Shown: positions 24,329 to 34,767 of the stretch, in pieces | Numbering within the stretch: the stretch's first letter is position 1 | Layout: each line of letters starts with the position of its first letter | NCBI GenBank assembly: GCA_963920705.1 | Contig: OY987231.1 | Coordinates: 6,813,424-6,877,423, forward strand | Reading direction: 5' to 3' | From: Odiellus spinosus | Lineage: Eukaryota > Arthropoda > Arachnida > Opiliones > Phalangiidae | Length of the DNA: 64,000 nt | Position numbers and translations under genes: made by a program | Notes under the pieces: generated by a model | What the model was told of the DNA's origin: nothing | Seen by the model: the letters and a program-made list of their open reading frames with translations, nothing else | The model's database searches: none

Positions 24329-27000
24329 TTATTTTTTGTCACGAAAAGGCGATTTTATGTAACAAACGCAAGCGGTGGGAAAGAAAAAATCGTCCGTGAA
24401 TGGGTCGACGTAGTTTTCGTCAAAGGCGACCATCAGGGAAGAACTGTACTTTTGGACACAACGTGACGTGTAATTTTTGGGTAGAGTCCCGGAGATTTTT
24501 GAACATTGGCTATCCATGTCTCTAATTGAGGAAAGAAATGACAAAAAAAGAGGGAAAAATATTCACTTAAAACCTTTTTTAGTAAATTGAGTATTTAAAT
24601 TTAAATTACGAGGAAAATTAAATACGATAAACGGAATGCAAAAACGGAAAATCAAATTACATTTTTTAGTCACGCTAAAATTAACGTTTTTGTTGGTTTA
24701 AAAAATATGCAACTACTCTAGAATACAACCTCGCTCGTGCTTAGGTAAATATTTAACGTGAAAAAAAAAAATTGGTTCTTTTGAACTTGAACAACAAAAT
24801 TTTCCAAGATAATTAAAATTATTTCCACACCTATTTATTCTGCCATTTTTAGCCCCTGCAACTAATCCTTTTCGGGGATCAGATATCGTACATTCAAGAA
24901 ATGTTTGCAAGAAAGTTAAACACTGACTCGTTTGTATCGAAACGCGGGGTACGCGTGGGAACGTTAGAGCTCGGGACCCTTCTTATATATACAGGATTGG
25001 CTGGGAATAAATCACGCGCATCTTACATATAGTGAAAAGAGTCAGAGAATGACAATTTACTCAGGTGTCATTCTCTCACTCTTTTCACCATATATTTTGC
25101 GCAAATCTCTAGTAACTTTTCTCAATTTGAATACGCATCCTACATGTTTTGAAGCCCCTCCCCTAGAAAAGAGAGAGCAAATTACATTTTTTTTCCGTAG
25201 ATGGGGGGATATAAATTAGGTCGTATCCGAGCTAGTAAAAGAGAAAAATTAACCCAACAGTGAGGAGCTCTATATGGAACATTATATTAGACTTCAAAAG
25301 AGGGTTTAATCGGCTTCTGATAGAATTAAAAACGTTTCATAGTGGACTGGTAGAAGGCGCAATTAAGACAGATAAAAACACAACTTTCCTTTAGTATCTA
25401 TTTCTCGCAGTTAGATTTAAAAAAATCCGTTTATTCGATTTTGAATTATCAGTTTTATCTGGCCGTAGTTAAGAACACTACCTGTAGCTACTTCCAGTTA
25501 CATTCCCTCGGGATTTGAATTGCTATACTTTCATAAATATATAAATAACCGATATAATTTTTTAGGCAATAGAGTTATAGTTTAGTTCAGTTTTTTTAAC
25601 TCCCACGATTTTCAAATAGGAAAGAACTCTAAAGTAGCTCGCTAGTAAACATCGCGAGGTGTTCTCGTACGACGTCATCGGACTTTGAAGAATCAAAAGG
25701 TCACTCGAATCTAAATTGTCCGAAACATTTTAACGAGTTTAAGAAGACTTAAAAATATATATATATACTAGCGTAGTATAAATATTTCCCATTTCATCCT
25801 CCCTTAATTATTTTTGAAAGAATGAGGATACAGATTTATTTAACGCGCGTCTCGGTTTGTTTAAACACGTTTTTTGATAAGTATAAATTCTAGCTCTTCT
25901 CTTTTTGACCATGAAAATTAATGCTACCAAATTTAGTTATTTAAATTTTGATTTTATTTAAATATGGTTTGTACGCAGGGTCAAGGTTAGCAATGTAACG
26001 TTAATCGAAAAAACAACATAATTGTTCGTAATCCGGCCTTGAATATCCAGAGCGCGGACATATTTTAGTAGACACGCAAATTAACTCAATTCGGGCCTCG
26101 TTAAATTGATCTCGCGAAAAACACTTGAATTCAATTTTAAAGAATTGAAAAAATTACTCGATTTAATTTGATACTGATTCGGTTTCAACAACCGATAGAT
26201 GAAGCTACGATAAATCGATTTATAAAGATAATGCGTGAACGGGTTACATTTAAAACCATTCCTGGCGATTTGAATATCGGTTTGATTTTACCGTTTCAAA
26301 GCAATTAAGAAATGCTAGTGCATGTGATCGTAGCTCTTCAAGGCCGGATTTCGAACAGTCACGCGGATTTTTGTGAATGACGTCAGAGTGGCAGATTCAC
26401 ATTATTTTAACAAAAACCGCGTTTTTAATTAAAGTCTAACTCTATGCGATGTGAAATTATTCTGGTATCTCACCTGCATTTTTCAACTTTCACAAATTGT
26501 TTGTACTCGGAGCCTTCGTTAACGATGAATTTCTTTTCTCCGTTACGATTTGTAGCAACCTTAGGCCTAATTATCTGTTCTTGAACATCGCAGACTCGTT
26601 CCTCGTTGGCGTCCACGTTTCCCGTTGTTCGCGAATCGAACCTGTCTTTGACAGTAACGCTTTCTAGTTGAGGTCGTCTTCGTTTGAAGAACGTGCTAAA
26701 GGAGGTATTATACTTAAGCGCCCTTCGAATTTCGTCACTAAAATTCAACAAAAAAATAACCGTTAGGATTAAACGCCCCGGGATTAGTTAATTATGAGGA
26801 CATTACCCTGGATATCTAGCGACGTTTTCGCAAAATTCTTGTCCGGAAGGACATTTAGGGACTGGCATTTCTTCTACTAGAGTTCTGTCCATGGCTGGGC
26901 TAGGCATTTCTCTCTCCCAACTTGGGTTCCTTCCTGGGTTTCCGTGTCTGTAGTTCGGTACTGGTGCCAGAGATCCACCCAGTGATAGGACAACGTAAAT
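24329..27000 (-). CDS. Spz-B: Spätzle-family paralogue lacking the dimer-linking cysteine (5' exon not found)
   Basis: Minus-strand exons: 26807-27000, 26474-26737, 24329-24521 (TAA), all with AG acceptors and GT donors, phases 2 and 2 as in Spz-A; 216 residues without the missing first exon. The exon at 26807-27000 opens IYVVLSLGGSLAPVP, the rest of a signal peptide, so an upstream start exon (phase 0) is needed; I found no convincing one within 300 bp. The prodomain has CPSGQEFCENVARYP. A likely activation site is FDSR/TTGN, 13 residues before the first knot cysteine, as in Spz-A. The knot domain has VC, KC, a Cys-x6-Cys pair, RC and FFFPTACVC: six cysteines, with Ala (codon GCT) replacing the first of the family's CC pair. 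By alignment that is Cys98 of the mature Drosophila protein, known to form the intermolecular disulfide. The gene is convergent with Spz-A and about 5 kb from it. Confidence 0.8.
25027..25095. repeat. 69-nt near-perfect hairpin in Spz-B intron
   Basis: The left arm, 25027-25054 (contains GTGAAAAGAGTCAGAGAATG), pairs with 25066-25095 (contains CATTCTCTCACTCTTTTCAC) around an 11-nt loop. The only interruptions are a C/T-type mismatch and an extra base. The size fits a pre-miRNA-like stem, but it may equally be a short foldback remnant. Confidence 0.5.
26174..26336. mobile_element. M2 fragment in Spz-B intron 3
   Basis: Carries CAACCGATAGATGAAGCTACG through AAATGCTAGTG..GATCGTAGCT, the inverse of the first part of the M2 element. 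It lies within 140 bp of a Spz-B exon boundary. Confidence 0.6.
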
Positions 27001-27541
27001 CTGAAAATGGTTAAATCGTATTTTTAGTCCTTAGCACGTAAAACTTTCACGAATCTAAGTCTCAGTATGATATGACGGGTTTTGAATATTTATCCTCCCA
27101 TGTTCTTAGGTAAATTTATGAGTTCTTGCTTTCATTAAAAATAAAAAATGAAATTTATCAATCACGTTGTGGTTTGAGTTTTTAGTAGAAAGATATTTTA
27201 AGAAGCTGCTCTGACATCAATCATATTACGTCGTTTGAATCGAGGTTTGAATTTACATTAATGTCCATGCTTAGAAATTTACCCCTTTAAAATGACTTTC
27301 CCTTTAGCACACAGCCTAACTTTGACTGTACAATTGGATATGGTCAGCGTCGTCTGCTGGGCAAGAAAAGAAGGCGATTTTAAAGTGGATTTAAAAATAC
27401 AAGATAATTCCTTTAAAGGCCCTATCTGCTCAGATGTTTGCCCTTTTAAGCTAGAAACGAAGGCGACTTTAAAGGGGATTTAAATATACAGATAGTCCCT
27501 TTAAAGGTTTACTGCCAATAAATAAATGGCGCGAGGAAGAG

Positions 27542-27591
27542 TATGTTGTGTCGTATTGAATTGGCGGTACAATTCAATACGACACAACATA
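27542..27591. repeat. Perfect 22-bp stem with 6-nt loop
   Basis: 27542-27563 (TATGTTGTGTCGTATTGAAT then TG) is the exact inverse of 27570-27591; the loop is GCGGTA. It lies about 540 bp upstream of the first identified Spz-B exon. Confidence 0.85.
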
Positions 27592-27611
27592 ATATTAAAC
27601 TGGAAATAAAT

Positions 27612-27940
27612 TTAAAACTTAGCCGGAAAATAGGCTTAGCGTGATTCGTGGAGATCCTAAATTTCCCCCAGTGTAAGGTCTAGCGACCAATGAGCGAAGG
27701 TCCTTCGTTCACGCGAGATCTCTGCGAGACTTACAATCGCGTTCGATTGGTCGCTAGATCTTATACGCGAGGAAATCAAGATCACCATGAATCGCGCTAA
27801 GCCTATTTTCCGGGTAAGTATTAAATTTATTTCTAGTTAAATAATTGTTGTGTAAACTTTTTATTGGTGGATTAGGCCTATTTAAACGATAAGGAATCGA
27901 TAAAAAAATCACTTTTTATTAGGTTGCATTCTCCCTTTAA
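27612..27940. mobile_element. M5 foldback MITE, left end missing
   Basis: The core palindrome pairs GGAAAATAGGCTTAGCGTGA (about 27627) with the inverse at about 27793-27811, and CTAGCGACCAATGAGCG with CGATTGGTCGCTAG. The right end is AGGTTGCATTCTCCCTTTAA, as in the other M5 copies. The left terminus is not visible. Confidence 0.6.
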
Positions 27941-29574
27941 CGGATTGGGTGTCAAAACGAAAATCGAGTCTGAGTTGTTGGTTAAATATTATAATCACTT
28001 AACGTTAATTTGAAAAATTCTGGATCTTGAAAACGAAATAACGGCAATGTTATTATTTTTACCTCCCCGACTGAACTTTAGTTCAGGGGGAGGTGTTACA
28101 CTGGTCGTGTCTGTGTGTCTGTCTGTCTGTCTGTCTGTCTGTGTGTCTGTCTGTGTGTGTAAGCGGATATCCTGTGTAAACGGAAGTCACGTGACCTAGC
28201 TCGTGGAGCCAAAAGTCTAGAGACGTAATCATACCAGCTTATCGTTCAATTCCGGGGAATTACCTCCTTTAAGCGTGGCTGCCACATTGAGTTTCAAGTG
28301 TCGTGCAAAGACATACAACAGGACGTCTCCCATTGCACATCATCGCATTCCACCATCCACTTTACGGTCGAACCTTGATGCTGAACAGCCGAAGGCGATT
28401 ATAAGCAATGGGACGTCTCCCACTGTCATAATCACCTCCGACCATCCCCGCACCAAGGTCCAACCTCCAGTTTCCGATCTCAGCGTTCCATACTAGCGAG
28501 GCGTCCCCCACTAGTACAGTTCACATCAACCTTCCACTGACTCCAAACATCGCCCCACCAATGGGTAAATTGCGTCGCCAAGCGCCTAGAGATCAAGAAT
28601 CAGCAAGACATTGAAAGGGGGGGGGGGTTTTCCCCCTAACTTCATGGCCATCACGCACGGTTACTTCGATTAATATAGCCCTTCGAAAGGTTTATATAGT
28701 ATCTTTTTGGAACGAATGCAAATTAGCCTCATGGGGTGATTTTGTTTGATATTGTTTAGGGAAATGAAACGCAATATTAATTTATATTATAATTAAAAAT
28801 ATTAAAATGGTTCATCTTAATCTAATTAATTAGAAAGTCGAAAAATTAATTTAAAATTCGAGATAGTTTAGAAGTTATTTGAGAATTTATGCAAAAATTT
28901 AAAGAAATTTGACCGATTAATGGCAGTTTTAGTTGGCAGCATGCGCCTAAGCTATTTTCCATATATATCATTTACTCGAAAAAGCAAAGGTATAACGGGC
29001 AGTATAGGCTTATCTCTGGTGCAAACTTGGGGTGGATTGAAGAACTTAAATAAAGGTGCGTTTACACGGGTATGGAAGATTGAAACAACATAATTTAGAT
29101 AAGAGATAAGACAATAATAACTTCGATTATACTCGGTGAATTTTTAACCAGTTCAAGGGGAATTGGTGTATAAGATTTGAAGCTGAGGCGGATTTATGCA
29201 TAATGTTAAACCACTTAAGAAAAATGATAGTCGTGAAAACTCTCCTCGAACAGAAGTAGAGTAGGTTTCCAGTGTATTTGTGACACGTCTAAAATCGAGT
29301 TCGCCAGCACGCGAGTATGTGTAGACCACTAAATTTGAAGTCGGAAACCTCTTTACGCATGGAAAATATCAATGTGATTTTTTTTGATATTCTTGGGAGA
29401 ATCAGCTTCATGTATGGGGAAATATCGTAATCTTCTGGCAAACTTGCAAACAGTGGCGTATTTGGTTTTAATTACTGGCACGGATTTTCAAATTAATTTT
29501 TTTATAATTTTCGCGCGTTTCGCAAATTTATTTCGTGCGAAATTGTGTACATGCGCAGAGCGAACCAGGTTAAC

Positions 29575-30100
29575 GCGGATACACACAGACCTGTTTTTAC
29601 GCGTTTCACGCTCGTGAACTCATAGAAGTACCATTAGCACGCGCGAGCGAGGTGCAAACCACTCTAGAAAAATTTTGTACACCTGATTCCAGATTCATTT
29701 GATTGTCAGTGATTCCGAATCAATTCGCGTGATTCCGAATTGATTCGTGATTCGCGTGATTCCGAATCGATTCGCGTGATTCCGAATCGATTCGCGTGAT
29801 TCCGTATCGATTCGCGTGATTCCGTATCGATTCTCGTGATTCCGAATCGATTCGCGTGATTCCGAATCGATTCGCGTGATTCCGAATCGATTCGCGTGAT
29901 TCCGTATCGATTCTCCTGATTCCGAATCGATTCGCGTGATTCCGAATCGATTCGCGTGATTCCGTATCGATTCTCCTGATTCCGAATCGATTCGCGTGAT
30001 TCCATTTAGTTTGTACACCTGATTCCAAGAGTGGTTTGCCCATTGCTCCTCGCGCGTGACCGTGAAAAGCGTGAAAATAGGTCTGTGTGAATCCGGCTTT
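29575..30100. mobile_element. Foldback element with 20-bp array (right arm)
   Basis: Mirror copy of 9806-10330: CGCGGATACACACAGACCTG at the left and AGGTCTGTGTGAATCCGGC at the right, with AGAGTGGTTTGC internal ends. The 20-bp array is at 29708-30005. Confidence 0.6.
29708..30005. repeat. 20-bp tandem array, about 14-15 units (right arm)
   Basis: The unit is GAATCGATTCGCGTGATTCC. It has the same total length as the left-arm array, but the internal variants (CTCCTGATTC, GTATCGATTC) are in a different order. This suggests conversion or independent turnover since the arms were formed. Confidence 0.9.
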
Positions 30101-32250
30101 AGTCATGCCACAATTAACAATTGACGAACTTTCTTAAACCGGATTGACATTGAAATTTCTCGTGTTTTAATAGTCATGTATGATATGGTTGACCCAAGAG
30201 TGAAATGTAGACAGAGTGAGGAAAAGAATCACGTGATTGGATCTCGTGATGACTGCTAGTTTTAGTTTCACACTTTTTCATACATGAATTTAATGTTAAT
30301 CCCAATTAAGTATAATAGAACCAGGCTTTTAATGCCTACTGTCGTGTATTTCCGGTAACATTTTAGCTAGTGTGGAGTCACGTAAAATGACGTTTGTTTC
30401 ACAACTTGGTATATTTTTACTCAGGCCTGCCCTGTCAGAAAAAAAAAATATAAAAAATTTATGGTAGGGCCAAAAGAGAAACATCTATTCTTTACTCACA
30501 GCATTATCACCAAAAAACGTGTTTTTAGACGTAGGCTTATAAGGTATCTGTAGGTCGTGTAGCACCAAAAAGCGAAATTTTACGTCACAGTTCGTAGTTT
30601 AGCGTGTTATGCGGAAAGCTTATTCGTTAATTGTTTATTGAATATGTTTATTTACGGTTATATGACGATACCGAGGTCATAACTTGATTTTGATCAAATA
30701 TTTTGCCTAATGACGTTACTTGGTCTACAAATACTCTAGTTTTCTTAACGCCGATATGATTTTACTGAGGGACCTTGACCTTGCTTATCTAAATTTTAAT
30801 TTATTGAACGTAAAATCGTTTCATTTCTTTTGAAATCTTCGACGAAGTTTGTTCTCTAGAGATTTGACTCGTTGAAATTTTAAATTAAGTTTCATTCGTT
30901 TGAATACAATTTATTGGTAAGGAAGTAATTTTGAATTTGAATCATTTATTTGATGCGTTTATTATTTGTTTGGACATTTTTGGTATATTTTCATTGACCT
31001 GAACTCTAATTTTTATTACTGAGTTGTGACTGAAATATTAGTTTGGAAATCAAAAGGTTTTTTTTTTCTGACTCATTTTTCTCTGTAGTAATTTTTTGTT
31101 TTCGTAAAAGAGTTATTAATGCCTACTGTCGTTTATTTTCGGTGATGTTTTAGCTAGTGTGTAGTCACGTAAAATAACGTTTGTTTCACAACTTGTGTTG
31201 TATACTGAAGCCATGTATAGGTTCAATTTGATATAACATTTTGCCTTTTCACGTTACTTGGTCTACAAATACTCTACAACCGTCAAAATTCTGATATGGT
31301 TTTAAAAGAAGAACCTTGACCTTGTGTATTTAATCTCATATCGAGATTAAATGTTTTTCGCATCTAATTTTAATTGGTTTATCAATATGTTATTTGTATA
31401 GATATTTTTTTTAAGATTTTATATTTTTTAGATTAAAATAAATTTATTATTCCAGAAGATTTTGTAGAATCTAGTTCTCAGGATTACCGGTGTTGAAAAT
31501 TTATTTTGCTAATGTTATCTTGATGTCTGTGTTTTCTGCCCGCTATTTGGTAGTGGTAAGATTAATATTTTTAATTTTAATTAATTGACTTATTTGGCGT
31601 TTATTTGATAATTTGCTTTACTTAAATTGTTCGTGTAAGGGCTATTTTACATATTACCAAAGATTGCTAATTTCAGTTGTCTTAATTCTGATTTTTTTGT
31701 TTTAATACTGAATTATGGACTGGATTATTTATCTTGAAATCTATGTGGTTATATCTTATTTATTTTCCTTTTTTTCTCTAGTTAGGTTTGGTTTTAAGTA
31801 GAGAATTATTTAGGGTTGTGTTGGTATACTGAAGAAATGCATATAGGTTCAATGTGATATAATATTTTGCCTATTTCGCTGTTTCTTCTACTCATCCAAT
31901 ACTCTACATTTCTTTTCATCTTTTATTTTAGGTAGGGTTAGGTTAGGTTAGATTACCTTAACGTCGGGGTCGGGGAGGTTATATTTTGGTTTCCCAACTT
32001 GTTCATATTTATATTTAATTATTCTGTCATTTTTAATGTTGTAAGGTAAAATAATTTATAAAGACACGCTTCGATATGAAACCAAAATAATTTAATTTAG
32101 GTTTTAATACGGATTAAAATTAACATTACAATCATTTCTCATCTGTTAAAATTGAAGTAGAGAACGTTAAAATATTTGGCAAAGTTTCGCGACTATGGCT
32201 AAAAAGGAATACAGCTCTTTATTATTAAGTACATTTTTAACGAGGTTAAT

Positions 32251-34360
32251 TTAAAGTTTTTTAAACATATGTAGTGGAATGTTATGATACACTTCCCTGA
32301 TAACGATTGGAGCGTCTTTAGTAATTGTAAAATATTGCTGCGAATAAGAACCACTACCGCTGCCGCCTTCACCATGTTCTTCGTGTCCACCTTCGTCACC
32401 TCCTCCCCCGCTTTCGTGACCTTCATGGCCGCCTTCGTCACCTCCACCCCCGCTTTCATGACCTTCATGTCCGCCTTCGTCACCTCCGCCCCCGCTTTCG
32501 TGACCTTCATGTCCGCCTTCGTCACCTCCTCCGCTTTCGTGACCTTCATGTCCGCCTTCGTCACCGCCTCCCCCACTTTCATGACCTTCATGCCCGCCTT
32601 CGTCACCGCCGCCTCCGCTTTCGTGACCTTCATGTCCGCCTTCGTCATCTCCCCCTCCACTTTCGTGACCTTCATGCCCGCCTTCGTCACCTCCTTCTCC
32701 ACCTTCGTGTTCGCCTTCGTCACCTCCTCCTCCTCCTCCTCCTCCACTTTCGTGACCTTCGTGTCCGCCTTCATCACCTCCACCTTCGTGTCCGTGTCCA
32801 TCACCAAGTAACCAATGATGCCACCAATCATCATGACCGCCAAACCCGCCATCGTGGTAAAACATATCGCCGTCGTGCTCCCATCCATGATCTTCGTGGT
32901 CCCCATGACCACCTTCTCCGCCACCTCCTCCGTGGTGATCGTGTCCACCATCGTCTCCTCCGTCCCCACCACCGTGACCCCCATCGTGACCACCGTGACC
33001 TCCGTGTCCACCATCGTGACCGTGTTTCGATTCTTCTCCCTTCTTATGATGTTCACCATCTTCCCAGTGCTTCTTGAAATGTCCTCCGTGTTTCTTGTGT
33101 TCGTGATGACCGTGGTGATGTTTTCCTCCCTTATGGTGTTCGTCTCCGTGGTGTTTCTTCCAATGTCCGTGACCGTGCTTTCCGTGTTCTTCTTTGTGGT
33201 GTTTATGGGCGTGATGTTTCTTACCGTGGTCCTTTTTCTCGTGTTTACCTCCTTCGTGTTTCCAATGTTTCTTGAACTCTTTGTGTTGTTTTTTCTTATC
33301 ACCGTCGTTCCAAACATCGTGGTATTTCTTATTTTGTCCGTGTTCTTTTTTATGGTAGGATTTCTTGAAGCCGTGCTTCTTGTGTCCTTTTTCTTTGTGA
33401 TGGTCTAAACCATGTTTTCCCTTTTTATGTCCTCCGCCTTCGTAATGTTTCTTGTGATGATGTCCGTGATTATCGTGCCCGTGTTCTTTGTGTCCTTCTT
33501 CCTTGCCACCGAGTTTTTTGAAATGATGTCCTCCTTTTTCTTCGTGATGATGTCCGCCGTATTTTTTAAACTTTCCATGTTCGTGGTGATCTTTTTTGTG
33601 ACCTTTCTCGTGTTCACCGTGTTCCTTACCGTGACCTTCCTTCTTACCGTGATGACCTTCGCTTTCGTGACCCTCTTTGTGATGATGCCCTTCTTGATGG
33701 TGACCCGATTCGGCCGGTATCAGTTCGGTGATCTTTAAGATCTCCGTCGATGAGACATCGAGTTCTTTGGTAATATTTGTCGTAGCTTTCCCCAATGTTT
33801 GGTAACACGTCACCAAACATAGAAGCAGACCCTTAATTAGAATCGTATATATTAACGTTAATGTACCGAAATTTCTTGTAAATTGCTTCTAAAACTTTGT
33901 AGCTAATTTGCTAGTAGTTTATAGTAACAAAAGCTGGAAAATAAGCTCCAAAATAGCTCTAAAACATCTCTAATTATATCTTTAAAAGTTCCTAATGAAA
34001 TTATAAAATTTATTTAAGAATCAGCGCGTCTTTATTTATTTATAAAGCCTGGTTTTATTTGAGTTTCAGTTATCCCCAACGTCTCAGTCTTCAACAATAT
34101 TCGAGTATGTTTCAAGTGCCGTCTATTTCACTGAAATTCAAATCTAACCAAGCTAATTCTCTAAGTTTTGTTAAAAAAAATATCAAATTTTTATTATTCT
34201 CAATTTTTGGGTGCAAATTCCAAAAATAAATTCAAATGGCGGTTTCATTTTCACCTCATCGTTATAATCATAAAGTTAAAAGATAGTCTAGAAGCAATTT
34301 AAATAATTTGAACGAAAAATCGAAAAATTCGTATCTTACAAATTGGTACTTGAGAAGCAT
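32251..34360 (-). CDS. HRP-B: secreted histidine-rich protein, 2 exons, 533 aa
   Basis: Exon 1 is 34340-34360 (MLLKYQF, donor GTAAGA); exon 2 is 32251-33831 and begins after TTAAG with GLLLCLVTCYQTLGKA. The join is phase 0, as in the other HRPs, and yields a signal peptide with likely cleavage near residue 20-23. Next come a PAESGH motif, His/Lys/Gly-rich sequence and the shared core (GHGHWKKHHGDEHHKGG..KHWEDGEHH). A Gly/Asp/His stretch containing WWHH follows, then about ten 12-17-residue repeats of GGHEGHESGGGGDE type, and a terminal tail (SQQYFTITKDAPIVIREVYH) related to HRP-C and HRP-D. The exon 1 call rests on splice phase, signal-peptide logic and a promoter at the expected place, not on homology of its residues. 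Extracellular metal binding or coacervation is a composition-based guess. Confidence 0.8.
32375..32790 (-). repeat. Coding minisatellite in HRP-B
   Basis: About 42-bp units encode GGHEGHESGGG(G)DE, with length changes in the glycine run (3 to 8 Gly) that are multiples of 3. The frame is kept throughout. Unit number is likely variable between individuals. Confidence 0.85.
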
Positions 34361-34493
34361 CTTAGTCCGAATTTTATTGCCTTAATTGGCAAAGAGCTTC
34401 TTCAGATCTTCTCCAATATCTCTCTAGTTGTTATTCTTCGCGCGTTTCAATGCATTTGCTCGAAGCTCCGAACTATATGACTATCCAAATGAA

Positions 34494-34529
34494 TCTGAGT
34501 ATCTTGGCTGATCTAGAAAGGTTTAAATA
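34494..34529 (-). promoter_or_regulatory. HRP-B core promoter (TATA + Inr)
   Basis: TATTTAA occupies 34529-34523 and TCAGA 34498-34494, with the initiator A at 34496, 33 nt from the first T of the TATA box. The predicted ATG is 136 nt downstream; a very short upstream frame (ATG CAT TGA) lies between. Confidence 0.7.
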
Positions 34530-34745
34530 CTTCAACCCATTTTGGTAGACAATTTTTTTTTACTATTTTTGCGGTAGTAACCACGTACTTATACCATTCT
34601 TATATCTTTTAGTAATAGTGATGAAAAAAAGTGTAAAACGCTCGATGTATCGTGTAAATGCGGTTTGAAAATACAAATCTAGTTCAATAATTGAAGTTAT
34701 GGGGTATTATTTAACGGGAAAACATCTTCGCTTTCTCGCTACGCG

Positions 34746-34767
34746 TTCAAAACCGTGACTGGTAATA
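34746..34767 (-). promoter_or_regulatory. Conserved upstream motif of HRP genes (HRP-B copy)
   Basis: TTCAAAACCGTGACTGGTAA on plus. It matches TTCAATGCCGTGACAGGTAT (HRP-C, 39693) and TTCAATGCCGTAACAGGTAT (HRP-D, 45961) and lies 217 bp beyond the TATA box. Candidate shared cis-element; no factor assigned. Confidence 0.45.

Larger units (their letters stand above)
28056..32003 (-). repeat. Right arm of the 3.9-kb inverted repeat
   Basis: Reverse complement of 7906-11849. The 11-bp inverted ends lie at 28061-28071 and 31969-31979. Differences seen by eye include GAAGATTACG versus GAAGATGACG, TTTAGACGTG versus TTTACACGTG, TTTGATCAAAAT versus TTTCATCAAAAT, homopolymer length changes, and a different variant order in the 20-bp array. 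The outer end contains GGGTTAGGTTAGGTTAG, resembling insect TTAGG telomeric repeats. The outer edge is about 250 bp from the HRP-B stop codon. Confidence 0.9.

Noticed and set aside
24713-24910. 65-codon minus frame as an extra Spz-B exon
   Set aside because: Spz-B splices in phase from 26474 to 24521 with the family's Cys-x6-Cys spacing. This frame has no family similarity and would insert a foreign segment.
27240-27256. ATG GAC ATT AAT followed by GTAAAT (minus strand) as the missing Spz-B first exon
   Set aside because: Phase fits, but MDIN does not improve the signal peptide, the donor is weak and there is no promoter at the expected distance.
32199-33317. 372-codon minus frame overlapping HRP-B in another frame (and the similar 209- and 273-codon frames in HRP-C and HRP-D)
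   Set aside because: Thr/Asn/Met-rich shadow of the His-rich frame; no signal peptide and no conservation independent of the main frame.
32284-33738. Long plus-strand frames opposite HRP-B, and similar ones opposite HRP-A, -C and -D
   Set aside because: Reverse complements of CAY, GGN and AAR codons rarely give stops, so antisense frames stay open. The sense strand has the signal peptide, splice sites and promoter.
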